DNA from: J005 sp964613235
GTDB lineage: Bacteria > Pseudomonadota > Zetaproteobacteria > Mariprofundales > Mariprofundaceae
DNA length: 56,925 bases
Assembly: GCA_964613235.1 (NCBI GenBank)
Contig: CAZTGM010000004.1
Span: forward strand, 1 to 56,925
Direction: 5' to 3'
Shown here piece by piece: positions 35,667 through 45,529 of the stretch; position 1 is the stretch's first letter; each line of letters begins with the position of its first letter. Below the pieces are notes generated by a model. It was given only the letters and a program-made list of their open reading frames with translations. It had not been told where the DNA came from and ran no database searches. A program made the position numbers and the translations under genes.

Positions 35667-38600
35667 TCAGTCTTCTTCCTTCTCCCGTTTCAGATAATCA
35701 CGCAGGGCATAAAGATTATCGAGCAACCAGCCACCCTTCTGACGCTGGGTCAGCTTGCGCAATTCGTTGGCCGCCCGTTCATGACTGATACGTTCGGCGA
35801 CCAGATCCCGGTAAATACGATTGGCCGTTTTGCGCCGGCTGACGGCATCGCCGGCATCAACAAAGGCCTCTATACCGTCAATGAAACGCTCCAGCAGGCC
35901 GCGGTGATGCTCATGCTGCAATTGCAGGCGCACCTCTTTCATGGCCGTATCCAGTGCGGTCAGAATCACATTCAGTTCCGCCTGGAAACGCTGGCGCGAG
36001 CCCAGTTTGGAATGGCGCACTTCTTCGATGCTTTGACGCACCCACTTCTCGCTGAGCTGACCGTAATTCTGGAACGAGGTCAATTCATTGAGACCGGAAC
36101 CGACAATATACGGGTCTTCATCCTTCAGCTTCTCGCAAGCCTGATAACAGCGCTCCCAGTCCTGCCAGCGGTAAACGAAATCCAGCCCCGTGCCCTTGAT
36201 ATTCTGCATGCCCATCAGGCGATGCATGAAACCGGGCGGCGTGGCTTCAACGATATGGTGAATGATTTGCTCACCTGTCGCATGCGCATCCTCAATGACA
36301 ATAAGCCTGGCGTTAAACCAGCCTTCGAGCAGCCGGCGATATTCTTCATCCAGTTGGGCATGTGCATCCACACCCTGGTGCTGAATGCGCTGCGCAAATG
36401 CCATATAGGCATGATATTGCTGCAGCATGGGTTCATAATGCCGTATCACGGTTGCAACCGATGCGGCATCCATCCCGTCCAGTGAGGTCTTAAGGCGTTC
36501 GACATCATGCCAGCATGACATCGGAACATCGATATCCCCATTCAATGCCTGCAGCATGATCCGCAGCGCATCCCTGAGTTGCTGTTGATCCACGGCTACG
36601 CGCATGCGCACAGCCCCTTTGCGCAGTGTATCCAGTGCATGATTCAGCGTCTTACCGTCCCCTTCGGGGAACAGTGTCAAATGAGCGGCATAATCATTCC
36701 AAGCCTGCTGAATATAGCCGGTCAGACCATGCAGATTGGTGCCGATGAGAAAATGCCGGTCCACGCTGATATCGCGTACAATCAGCTCGGCAAACACCCG
36801 CGACCGCGATACACGATCAGCACGGTTATTCACCAGCGTGGAAATCCATTCCCCGCTCTGCGGCGGCTGATCAAAGCCCATACGCCGCCAGTTCTGCAGG
36901 CAACCATAACGTTCATTGGCCGACATACCATTGACGAATTCCAGTGTCCGCCCCTGCACCGGTGCCGCCGGGAACCGTTTGAGCACACCGATATCCGGCA
37001 CGATATGATCGGCCATCATTTTCAGGGCACGATCTTCATCCACACCCATTTCCTTGGCCAGTGCCAGCACCAGCGCAATATTGTAAGGATGCTCGGCGTA
37101 AGGAAAACGCTGTAGAATATCCTCGGTCAGCAGGCCTGCCTCCAGCCAGCCCACATGCGTCAGCGGTGTGCCATATTCTTTGGTCTTCTCGCGCAGAACG
37201 GGCAGCATCTGCTCTTCACTGGTCAACAAGCTGCCATCGCGCGGAATAAAGTCGCACATAACTTCGGGGATATTGATGCCTGCCGGACCCTGCAGGTTTT
37301 CATGGTCGGGGAAGGTATTGGTAATCGTTGCAATATCGTCGCGCATCCAGCCATGCTGCAATACACGGACATAATGCGGTGAAAGCCCCATGCATTCCCA
37401 CAGGAATACATCGGGCTTCATATTCCTGCTCATGCGCAGAAGATCGGCCTGCTCCCAGATGCTGGCCTTGTCATAAGGCCGAAACAGAAACAGCTCGCGC
37501 AACTGACGAAAGGCATCGGCATGCAGGAACATCGCTTCGCAACCCGTTGTCTTCGATACCAGTCCGTAACCCAGGCCATTGAACATCGCAGCCTTCAGAC
37601 GTTCCACCCCTGACTTGCCGCGCGTGCCCCAGCCGCCAATGACCAGCGGAATCGATTGCCGTGCCTTGCGAATGGAACGGCTGATATACAGATGACGCCC
37701 GAAAAACAGCACGATGGCAATCGATGTAAACAGCAGCAGATCAAACAATGTGTTTTCATAGGCGGACAGCATGTAGTCGGTGAAGCGCGTCCAGATATCG
37801 CTGTCCAGGGGCAACAAGACCGGAAAAAAACGGGTCACAGCCGGATCGGCATGGAACGTACCGATCTCGGGGTAATCATGCGGACTGTGTTCAATCGTGA
37901 AACCCAGATCCTCTAACGCCCGTACATAGGCATCGGCCGCAGACTGTTCGTCATGATCCCAGTTGCGCAAACGGGCATAGTGCTCGAAACGCACATTGAG
38001 CAACAGCAGCGACCAGTAGCGGCGCAGCAGCGAACGCGGCGGCTTCATCAGCGTCACTCCTTCGCTGGAATAAATACGGATGGGCCGCGCAATCAGACCG
38101 TAATTGAGACAGGAAATGACCTCATCAACCAGCGGCAAATAAGGGCGCCAGCCGCCCTCCTCCTCGATCATCAGTGGTTCGCCCGGCACCTTCGTCGGCG
38201 TGACCTCGGCCAGAATACTCGAAGGCGCGCGCAAGGTCCCCTTGAAGGAACGGCCGATCAGATGCGGAAATGCCTGCCGCTTGTCCGGTGACGGATGACG
38301 CATTTCATAAAGAAAACGCCAGAAACGGAATTCAAACACATGGCCACGCGTAATATGATAACGGAATCTCCCTTCGCGCACATCGAAACCGAAATCCTGC
38401 TGGCCGATGACCGATAATACGCGACCCAGCACGGCTTTTTCCGCATCGGACAGGCGGGACCTGGCAAAAGCCTTGCTGAAGCCGGGCCGAACCTTTGTCA
38501 TCTCTTCGCCTAAACGCAGCAACAAAGCACGTGCCGTCGCATCGCAGCAAACCCAGATGCGCTCCGCACATTGTGCAGCATAGCGCCTGATCGCCACCGC

Positions 38601-39863
38601 CTCGGCCTGCCGATGCAGCCGGTTCAGTGTAGCAAAGATCTGTTGCTGCCACTGTTTCAGCTCGGAAGCTTCCGTTTGTTCATCGACCAGTCGCTGAAAC
38701 ATGTCCGGTAATACATGCATGCAGACGCGCAAAACATAGGCATTCCGATCCTCATCAAGCACACCCTTCAGCACCTTCAATATCCAGGGGCGCTGTGCAG
38801 CGTCAAGTACATCGCGCACTATTCCAAGCACTGCACGCGCGCGTACCTGTGCGGCATCGTCATGCAGGGCCAGTTGCTCAAGACACACCTTGCCGCCCTC
38901 CGTCCAGTAGCGGCACAATGCTGCGGCCAGTCCCTGGCGCACATACGGACTGCGATCCTGCACTGCGAGCGACAACAGCGACGCAAATTCCTCCCCTTCC
39001 ATCAGGTACCTGGCCAACAGGGCGACGGCTGTACGGCGCACGAAGATGTCGTCACCATCCAGAGGTTGCTGCAAACGCTGGCGCAGGGCAATGGCAAATG
39101 ATTCCATCGACAGGCCCGGCAACAATTCCAGTGCGGCACACTGAATGCCCGTGGCATGACGCGACTCCAGCGCAGAACGATAGATATAGTGCAAGGTCGT
39201 ATCCGACATACTGTCCTGTCGCAACGATGACGGCATGCCCTGCAGCGCCGTGGTCAGGCAGGCAAAGGCAGCCATGACCACACGCGTATCCCCTTCATAG
39301 GCCAGCAGAGGCTGCACCACCTCCTCGATGGCGAAACGACGCCACCATTTGCGGCAGCTATCTTCATTATTCGCTGCCTGCAGGGCAAAGGCCGCCACCG
39401 CTCCCAACCGTTGCAATACAAATGTCAGGTGTCGATCCGTTTCCGACAAGCGTTTGCCATAGCGATCCTTCACCGCATCCAGATCGAACCAGCGCGAAAA
39501 GGCTTTCTTGTCCTCAATCAGTTCACGCTGACTTGCACCCAGCTCTCCGGCATAGTCCAGGATATAACGCTGCTGCTCTTCCCGCGTCGCACTGCCCGCA
39601 TAGCGATGCATAAAGGCGGCGTACCGGTGCTGCTGCTGTGCAGCCTGCGAAGCATATTGTTCGATCTGGTGCGACAGAAACGGAATCAGCCCCAGCGCCA
39701 CACTCAGTGCCGGATTGTCTTCATGAGCATCATGCTCCGCACCCGGAATATCCGGCCAGGCGGCAAACGCGTCCAGCAACTCATCCAGCAGTGGCGCCTC
39801 GATGCGTAGAAACCGCGGCAGAATGCCGATTTCAAGCACCTCCCTTACCTGCTGCGTATTCAC
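35667..39863 (-). CDS. HEAT-repeat/TM/PgsB(CapB)-like amide ligase fusion
   Basis: 1398 residues, unlike the ~400 of a normal PgsB/CapB. Residues ~180-440 look like alpha-helical HEAT-type repeats, and ~490-700 form a region I do not recognise. One TM segment (about 706-722, LFDLLLFTSIAIVLFFG) leads into a Mur-ligase/CapB-like domain with P-loop GTRGKS (746-751), GCEAMFLHA, and ITNTFPDHENLQGP (Asp853/His854), matching the CapB TNVREDH region. CapB ligates glutamate into poly-gamma-glutamate using ATP. The last ~350 residues are helical and charged. The GTG start overlaps the upstream stop (GTGA), so this is the last gene of the seven-gene operon. The polymer is unknown; the ligase class is well supported. 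Confidence 0.75.
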   Translation of the reverse strand: MNTQQVREVLEIGILPRFLRIEAPLLDELLDAFAAWPDIPGAEHDAHEDNPALSVALGLIPFLSHQIEQYASQAAQQQHRYAAFMHRYAGSATREEQQRYILDYAGELGASQRELIEDKKAFSRWFDLDAVKDRYGKRLSETDRHLTFVLQRLGAVAAFALQAANNEDSCRKWWRRFAIEEVVQPLLAYEGDTRVVMAAFACLTTALQGMPSSLRQDSMSDTTLHYIYRSALESRHATGIQCAALELLPGLSMESFAIALRQRLQQPLDGDDIFVRRTAVALLARYLMEGEEFASLLSLAVQDRSPYVRQGLAAALCRYWTEGGKVCLEQLALHDDAAQVRARAVLGIVRDVLDAAQRPWILKVLKGVLDEDRNAYVLRVCMHVLPDMFQRLVDEQTEASELKQWQQQIFATLNRLHRQAEAVAIRRYAAQCAERIWVCCDATARALLLRLGEEMTKVRPGFSKAFARSRLSDAEKAVLGRVLSVIGQQDFGFDVREGRFRYHITRGHVFEFRFWRFLYEMRHPSPDKRQAFPHLIGRSFKGTLRAPSSILAEVTPTKVPGEPLMIEEEGGWRPYLPLVDEVISCLNYGLIARPIRIYSSEGVTLMKPPRSLLRRYWSLLLLNVRFEHYARLRNWDHDEQSAADAYVRALEDLGFTIEHSPHDYPEIGTFHADPAVTRFFPVLLPLDSDIWTRFTDYMLSAYENTLFDLLLFTSIAIVLFFGRHLYISRSIRKARQSIPLVIGGWGTRGKSGVERLKAAMFNGLGYGLVSKTTGCEAMFLHADAFRQLRELFLFRPYDKASIWEQADLLRMSRNMKPDVFLWECMGLSPHYVRVLQHGWMRDDIATITNTFPDHENLQGPAGINIPEVMCDFIPRDGSLLTSEEQMLPVLREKTKEYGTPLTHVGWLEAGLLTEDILQRFPYAEHPYNIALVLALAKEMGVDEDRALKMMADHIVPDIGVLKRFPAAPVQGRTLEFVNGMSANERYGCLQNWRRMGFDQPPQSGEWISTLVNNRADRVSRSRVFAELIVRDISVDRHFLIGTNLHGLTGYIQQAWNDYAAHLTLFPEGDGKTLNHALDTLRKGAVRMRVAVDQQQLRDALRIMLQALNGDIDVPMSCWHDVERLKTSLDGMDAASVATVIRHYEPMLQQYHAYMAFAQRIQHQGVDAHAQLDEEYRRLLEGWFNARLIVIEDAHATGEQIIHHIVEATPPGFMHRLMGMQNIKGTGLDFVYRWQDWERCYQACEKLKDEDPYIVGSGLNELTSFQNYGQLSEKWVRQSIEEVRHSKLGSRQRFQAELNVILTALDTAMKEVRLQLQHEHHRGLLERFIDGIEAFVDAGDAVSRRKTANRIYRDLVAERISHERAANELRKLTQRQKGGWLLDNLYALRDYLKREKEED

Positions 39864-42800
39864 GGCTGCACTTCGCTAATGGTGTTATTCACCGTTTGTG
39901 GAATGCGGCGTTGCCGCAGCGGTAAAAATTCGGGAATATCCAGTTCACCTGGCTGGAAATCGCGGTACATGCGCCCTTCGCCAAAGTGCAAGGTCAGGCC
40001 GATCAGCCCCACATTTTCCTTCGGACTGGACAGATAATGACGCCATAGCGCTCCCAGTTCCCAGCGCGTCTGGTTATCCTGCCATATATCCCATAATAGT
40101 TCCGCTCTGATACTCTTGGTATTGGCCGCGTGCAGACGATAATCGTCGGCATAATAATGGGTAAACTGATAACCCAGATTCAGTTGCGCATCACCCAGAC
40201 GCTGATCCCAGCGCAACAGCATGCCCACATGATCACTCTTGAGCAGGTTTTCATTGCTGCGCCAGCCGACTGAAGCACGCAACAGGGTATCCAGCCAGGG
40301 TTGATAACCCAGCGTTTCCCATACACCGATACCATAACGATGCACCTGCTTGTAAGGCGTATAGACATCGGTGTCGATACGGCCGATCAGTCCCTGCGGT
40401 GGCAGCACCAGTGTTGTGCCATTGCCCAGCAGGCGGGAAATACCGTTCATGCTGACATGCCTGACGAAACCTGTCAGTGAAGGAATATGATACCATTTTG
40501 GATTGATATACTCCTTGCGCAAGGCGGTTCCCTGCAGGTATGCAGACCATTCCGTACTGTTCACGCTGGGGCTAAGTGCGGGGTTCAGCCCTGAAAAATG
40601 TTCGGCATACAAACTGCCATCAATGCGCAACGTTGCCGGCCACTCGGGGGCATTGAAATAGGCGCGTTCGGTCAGACCGATGACCGTATCGCCATGTTCG
40701 CGAACGCGTCCCAGCAAATGGGTGCGGAAATAACGATTATCCGGCTCATCATAAAAGCGATGCCAGACATCCAGCTGGGTAAACTTCGACACCGCTGCAA
40801 AACGCAGCCGATCTTCCGATGCGTTCAGACGCCGGTTATAACTGAGACCAAATGACCAGGTGCCATCTTCCTGGTTACCCAGATTAAAGCCGTCTTTCAA
40901 TGTCACTGTCTCTGTCTGTGCTGTATCAGCCACGCTGACGATGGCATCCGGGACCGGATGCAGGGTCACCATCTCCGCCGTCGGCCGGGATGCCGGCGAA
41001 TGCGTCGCAGCCCCCCTGGCAACCACTCGCCCGGAAAAACGGTATGCCACCTCAGCCTGTCCCGAGCGTGGCTTGTACACCAGTTTGTGCCAACCTGAAC
41101 CGATGAGACGATAGCTGACATGACTTTGATCATGTTCACGGCGATCAATGCGCATCCATAGCGGCCCCTTGACATTGAGCACGACCGGTTCATCACGGGT
41201 AGCGACATAATACGTCTGTTCATAGGTCATGATGATCGGCTGATGCCTACCGGCACGCGCTTCCGACACACGCATGCGCAAAAACTGGTCGGCAATCGGA
41301 TTTTTGATGGCCACGATAATCGCATGACGTCCTTCAGGCACATCAAGCGCAATCGTCCGTTTGGGATGATCGGGCGGAAGCTGCACCACATGCTTCCGGT
41401 CCGCATCCAGCTGATAGAGTACCTGCATAGGCAACGGATCGGAGAACGGTACGCCCTGCGCCGTTAACGCCAGATAAATACGCGACGGCTGCACATTATT
41501 GAGCACAATGCGAAAACGCCGGAAACCGGGGATCACCTGCTCATCCGCCTGCAGCGGTGGCAACAATGCCTTGCGCACGCGCTGGCGAATGCTTTCCGGC
41601 TGCCAGCCCTGCCGTGTGACCACCTGCATACCCGCACTGTTTTCCATCATTTTCTGTGATGCCCAGATGCTGTCGGCCGTGAGCCTGGCATGCAGCGTAC
41701 TCAGGCCGGGAACCATCGGATGGGCGGCAAACAGTGCCTCGCCCAATGTCAGCACCTGCTGCGCCCTGGCCGAATGATGCTCCTTGATCCATAACAGCAT
41801 ACGCATGCGACGCAACACATCGGCATCCTCTTCGCCGACAGGCACAGCCAGAGCCTCGTCAATGCGTCCCGCAGCCAGCAATTCGGCCTGGCGACGTTCT
41901 GCTGCCTGTGTCTTGCTTTCACCCTGTTGCGCCAGCGCAGCAAGCCGTTTCTGAAGCTGTGTGATATCGATCGGTATGGCCGGCTGCAAACGCTGCGGTA
42001 GTGTACCATCCAGCACGGCGGCCGTGGTTGCAACGGACACTGCCGGCAATACCGTCAACGGCACCATGGGCCGTTTGGCAAACACGCGAACCACTACCGG
42101 TATATCGCCGGCGGAAACCTCCAGCTGATGCAATCCGGGGCCAAAACGGTATACGGCATGAATGCCACGTCCGGCAACCAGTGGCTTGCCCTGTATCTTC
42201 AGCGCATATTCAGGCGCGTTATTCAAGATCGGCAGCGGACGCAACAACCCTTTCTCGCGCACATGCAGCCAGCCATTGAGCACATCATGTGTATCGGCGG
42301 CATGCAACGGACGAATTTCAATTCTGACATCCAGCGGCCCGGGCACCAGCAGCGTTGCCGGATGCGCCTTGCTGGCACGAGCCCCATAAAAAATCAAATC
42401 GCGTTCGACATTGTCGATAATTTCCTGACCTTCGGAACGAATCACCATGGCCGGCGATTCACGCCACTCCCATGGTCCCGGATCGGTGGCCCACCATTGC
42501 CACCATGCTTTCATACCCTGTTCACGGCTGCTCCGTTGACCGGCCAGCAATTGGCTCCGTATCTGCAGCCCATGCTGCAAGCGCTTGGCCAGCAAATGTC
42601 CCTGCTCGCCGGCCTGCCGCCAGCTTGTTACAGCAGCAGAAAAATCACCTTCGCGTTGCTGCCGGTAACCGGTCCAGAGCATGCACTGTTCTTTCGGCAA
42701 ATGTTCTGTGGCTACCGCCAGCGTTCGATTCCAGGCCAGTCGATAGGCTGCTGCGGCCAGCTCCTGCCAAGGTGTATCCGCCTCCGGTAAAAGCAGCCCC

Positions 42801-45529
42801 AGTGTCAATGCCATACGGTTTTCACCGATACTGGCCAGCAGAGAAGCCAATGCGCCATACATTTCCGGCGTACCATCGCGAATCACGGCCACCACCAATA
42901 ATGGCAGCATGGAACGCAGTTTGCCTGTATTGCGGGCATCATCCAGCAGACGATGGAAAGCCAGCCTGCGCATCTCGGCATCGTCGGCGTACAGGAACAG
43001 GGCCTGCAGCATTTTCCTGGCCAGTACAACTTCACCCAGGTGCTGCAACGCATCGATACGATGTAATTGCGCCTGCCGGTAAAGCGCTCCCCTGCCACCG
43101 CTTGCCACGGCACTCCATTTCTCCAGCGTATCCAGCCATGCCTGTTTCGCCTCGGCCGCTTCTGCCTCCCTGACCAGGCGTTGCAGCGTGGTCTCCGGCA
43201 GACGTGTTCCCGGCATCAGCGAACGGCGCGATGCGCCCTCGGGAATATTGAAGGTTCGGTTCTGCGTCAGCATCAGGCGCAGCAAGGGCTGCCATTCATT
43301 CAGCAATGCAGCGTGGGCCTGTTGTTGCAGGCCGAACGCTGCTGCCACCTGTACCGATGGACGGGATGCAGGCCCGGCCGTCGGCAAGGTAATAACAAAG
43401 GCATCGGCAAACCCTTTGCTGCGCAATTGCCGTTGCGCTTTACGTGCTTCAGTTTCCTTCGCGTAGTCTCCCGCATACACATGCATGATGTCCTTCGTAC
43501 TGCGAAGCTGTGGCGTAAAGCCGGCTTTCTTCAGGGCCTGCTGCTGCTCTTCGGCATACTGCCGCTTGCGGTAGCTGCCCACCTGAACGGCATAGCGTAT
43601 CGTTCCCGCGTTTGCGGATGCATCACCAAACCGGCGGCGGACGGTATCAGTAAACAATTGCAATGCCTGTTCCCTCCCCATCCGTTTTAATGCAGACAGA
43701 TAGGATGTCTCCGACATTTTGAAACGGGATGCTGCGCGATACTGCAGAGCAACCGAAAGCCGGCTATTACCATCCTGCCAGATACGGATACGCTGTACCC
43801 CGGCCGGTAACGGCAATTCCAGACTGGCCACATCGGCCAGGCGTGCAGGCATGCGGTAGCTGCCATAGGCTCCACCCAGCGTCGTTGTATCCTGCTTGCC
43901 AAACTGTTCGGCCAGACGGTTTAACGCAGCCGCCGCTCGCGAGGGGGAAAATGCATCAGCATCCAGTTCGGGAATCTGCGCTGCCAGTTGCATCGACACC
44001 GGTGGCCGGTCATCAAACTGCAACCAAAAATGTGTTTCGCTGCCTTGCAACGGAGAACCGGCCGAAATACGCAACACACTGGGTGCCGAACGATGTGGTA
44101 TGGAAAACTGCAGAGCCTGTTGCGCAGAGCTGTTGCGCGGCAAGCTCATGAAATAGGCCCCGGCCACACTGAACAGCGCTTCACGCACATGCTGGGCCTC
44201 AATCATCTGATCGGCCAGGCTGGCGGACGGATTATTCAGATGCCGCGGTATAAACCAGAAAAACTCCTTTTGCAGGCTTTCGGGAACCGGCGAGGGAAAC
44301 AAATCCCGATAAAAGGTATGCCGGGCAAACATCAGTTCCGCGATCACACGCGCACGCGGATATTCGGGATGACGGGCCGCGTATTGGCGCATCAGCATGG
44401 CGCCGACGAGGCCACCATCGCGAAAATGATTATCCTGCACAATGCGCCGTGCCATGACCTCGATATCCGTCATCGAGGCGTGCGCAAGCTGCTGTCTGAT
44501 TTCCTCTACATCCAGTTGCCACGCCGCCTTTGCCAAACCAGCCTGCAACTGTTCGCGCACCTGCTGCGCATCCGGGTCCGGTGCATTCAGCCCCTTGAAC
44601 AGGTAATCGGGATTCTCCTGTTCCAGCAGGCGCGCATACAGATCAGCATTGCTGACAAATTCGATATCATGTTCACCTTGCGGGATTGTCAGATATGCAG
44701 CCTGCAATTGTCCGACCGCCTTCTGCTCGCCGCCGGGTAATACGCTGCTGCCGACATAGACCGGGCGCGTACTGTCGATGCTGCTTTCAAACTCCATCAG
44801 GCGAAGCAACTTGCCATCCATGCGCACCTCCACCTGATAACTCTGATTCAGCCTGCTTTCCTGTTTATCGTATTTGAAGCGATTCTCCAAAACATAACGG
44901 GCCGGACCACGCAGATGCACACTCACCGGCCTCTCTGCCTGGACAATCCAGAACGTGCGCGCTCCTCGCTGGTCCGCACGACGAATACCCACCCGCTCAT
45001 CAGTTAAGCTGACCACACCACGATAAGGAGCCACTTTGCCCAGCGACTCATGACGCGAAACGAATAATGCTAGTCGCTGCGTTTTGGCGTTTGCCGGCAC
45101 CCCTACCCTGGCCAGCATGGAATCCGGCGACTGCGGCGCTATCAGCAAGGAGTGGCCGTCGCTGCTGCGCTGCGGCTGCCAGCGAGCATACAGGCCGGTG
45201 CCATTGGACAGGAAAACCTCCACATCAGCCAGCGCCAGCGGGCCAGCGGGACGATAAATACGCAGCGTTTCATAGACAGGAAGACGAATCGTTACCGAAG
45301 CGCCAGGCTTCAGCTCCACGATATGCGTGTCTTCCGCAGAGGCGTACTCAGGTGCATTGCCTGCCACATACCAGGGCGCACCCTCGACATTGTCCCAGCG
45401 CATTGGCAAGGTATCATCGGCAACCATCTCCGCCTGCACGACATCCAGTTCAGCGCTGGCCGCCATCGGGAACAGCGCGGCCATAGCAAGCAGCAGGATC
45501 AGATCAAAACCCCAGTATCGGATTCTCAT
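39860..45529 (-). CDS. Giant secreted protein with SPOR, helical repeats and probable outer-membrane barrel
   Basis: 1889 residues. A Sec signal peptide (about 1-26, ending AASA|E) is followed by beta-rich repeats (~30-330), a helical region (~330-630), a SPOR peptidoglycan-binding domain (~644-716: RYAVQVGSYRKRQYAEEQQQ), TPR-like helices (~755-1010) and further beta modules with recurring GxH turns. The last ~330 residues alternate in amphipathic beta strands rich in Tyr/Trp, like an outer-membrane barrel, then a ~30-residue tail. Helical repeats plus a barrel recall exporters such as BcsC and PgaA, but I see no homology to them. ATG 45529 has GGAGGT 6 nt upstream and overlaps the lipoprotein stop (ATGA). 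Proposed role: outer-membrane exit or anchoring of the polymer. Confidence 0.6.
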   Translation of the reverse strand: MRIRYWGFDLILLLAMAALFPMAASAELDVVQAEMVADDTLPMRWDNVEGAPWYVAGNAPEYASAEDTHIVELKPGASVTIRLPVYETLRIYRPAGPLALADVEVFLSNGTGLYARWQPQRSSDGHSLLIAPQSPDSMLARVGVPANAKTQRLALFVSRHESLGKVAPYRGVVSLTDERVGIRRADQRGARTFWIVQAERPVSVHLRGPARYVLENRFKYDKQESRLNQSYQVEVRMDGKLLRLMEFESSIDSTRPVYVGSSVLPGGEQKAVGQLQAAYLTIPQGEHDIEFVSNADLYARLLEQENPDYLFKGLNAPDPDAQQVREQLQAGLAKAAWQLDVEEIRQQLAHASMTDIEVMARRIVQDNHFRDGGLVGAMLMRQYAARHPEYPRARVIAELMFARHTFYRDLFPSPVPESLQKEFFWFIPRHLNNPSASLADQMIEAQHVREALFSVAGAYFMSLPRNSSAQQALQFSIPHRSAPSVLRISAGSPLQGSETHFWLQFDDRPPVSMQLAAQIPELDADAFSPSRAAAALNRLAEQFGKQDTTTLGGAYGSYRMPARLADVASLELPLPAGVQRIRIWQDGNSRLSVALQYRAASRFKMSETSYLSALKRMGREQALQLFTDTVRRRFGDASANAGTIRYAVQVGSYRKRQYAEEQQQALKKAGFTPQLRSTKDIMHVYAGDYAKETEARKAQRQLRSKGFADAFVITLPTAGPASRPSVQVAAAFGLQQQAHAALLNEWQPLLRLMLTQNRTFNIPEGASRRSLMPGTRLPETTLQRLVREAEAAEAKQAWLDTLEKWSAVASGGRGALYRQAQLHRIDALQHLGEVVLARKMLQALFLYADDAEMRRLAFHRLLDDARNTGKLRSMLPLLVVAVIRDGTPEMYGALASLLASIGENRMALTLGLLLPEADTPWQELAAAAYRLAWNRTLAVATEHLPKEQCMLWTGYRQQREGDFSAAVTSWRQAGEQGHLLAKRLQHGLQIRSQLLAGQRSSREQGMKAWWQWWATDPGPWEWRESPAMVIRSEGQEIIDNVERDLIFYGARASKAHPATLLVPGPLDVRIEIRPLHAADTHDVLNGWLHVREKGLLRPLPILNNAPEYALKIQGKPLVAGRGIHAVYRFGPGLHQLEVSAGDIPVVVRVFAKRPMVPLTVLPAVSVATTAAVLDGTLPQRLQPAIPIDITQLQKRLAALAQQGESKTQAAERRQAELLAAGRIDEALAVPVGEEDADVLRRMRMLLWIKEHHSARAQQVLTLGEALFAAHPMVPGLSTLHARLTADSIWASQKMMENSAGMQVVTRQGWQPESIRQRVRKALLPPLQADEQVIPGFRRFRIVLNNVQPSRIYLALTAQGVPFSDPLPMQVLYQLDADRKHVVQLPPDHPKRTIALDVPEGRHAIIVAIKNPIADQFLRMRVSEARAGRHQPIIMTYEQTYYVATRDEPVVLNVKGPLWMRIDRREHDQSHVSYRLIGSGWHKLVYKPRSGQAEVAYRFSGRVVARGAATHSPASRPTAEMVTLHPVPDAIVSVADTAQTETVTLKDGFNLGNQEDGTWSFGLSYNRRLNASEDRLRFAAVSKFTQLDVWHRFYDEPDNRYFRTHLLGRVREHGDTVIGLTERAYFNAPEWPATLRIDGSLYAEHFSGLNPALSPSVNSTEWSAYLQGTALRKEYINPKWYHIPSLTGFVRHVSMNGISRLLGNGTTLVLPPQGLIGRIDTDVYTPYKQVHRYGIGVWETLGYQPWLDTLLRASVGWRSNENLLKSDHVGMLLRWDQRLGDAQLNLGYQFTHYYADDYRLHAANTKSIRAELLWDIWQDNQTRWELGALWRHYLSSPKENVGLIGLTLHFGEGRMYRDFQPGELDIPEFLPLRQRRIPQTVNNTISEVQP

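Noticed and set aside
35469..36485. A 338-codon plus-strand frame opposite the CapB-like gene
   Set aside because: No domains or ribosome site; composition is typical of a reverse-strand shadow of a GC-rich gene.
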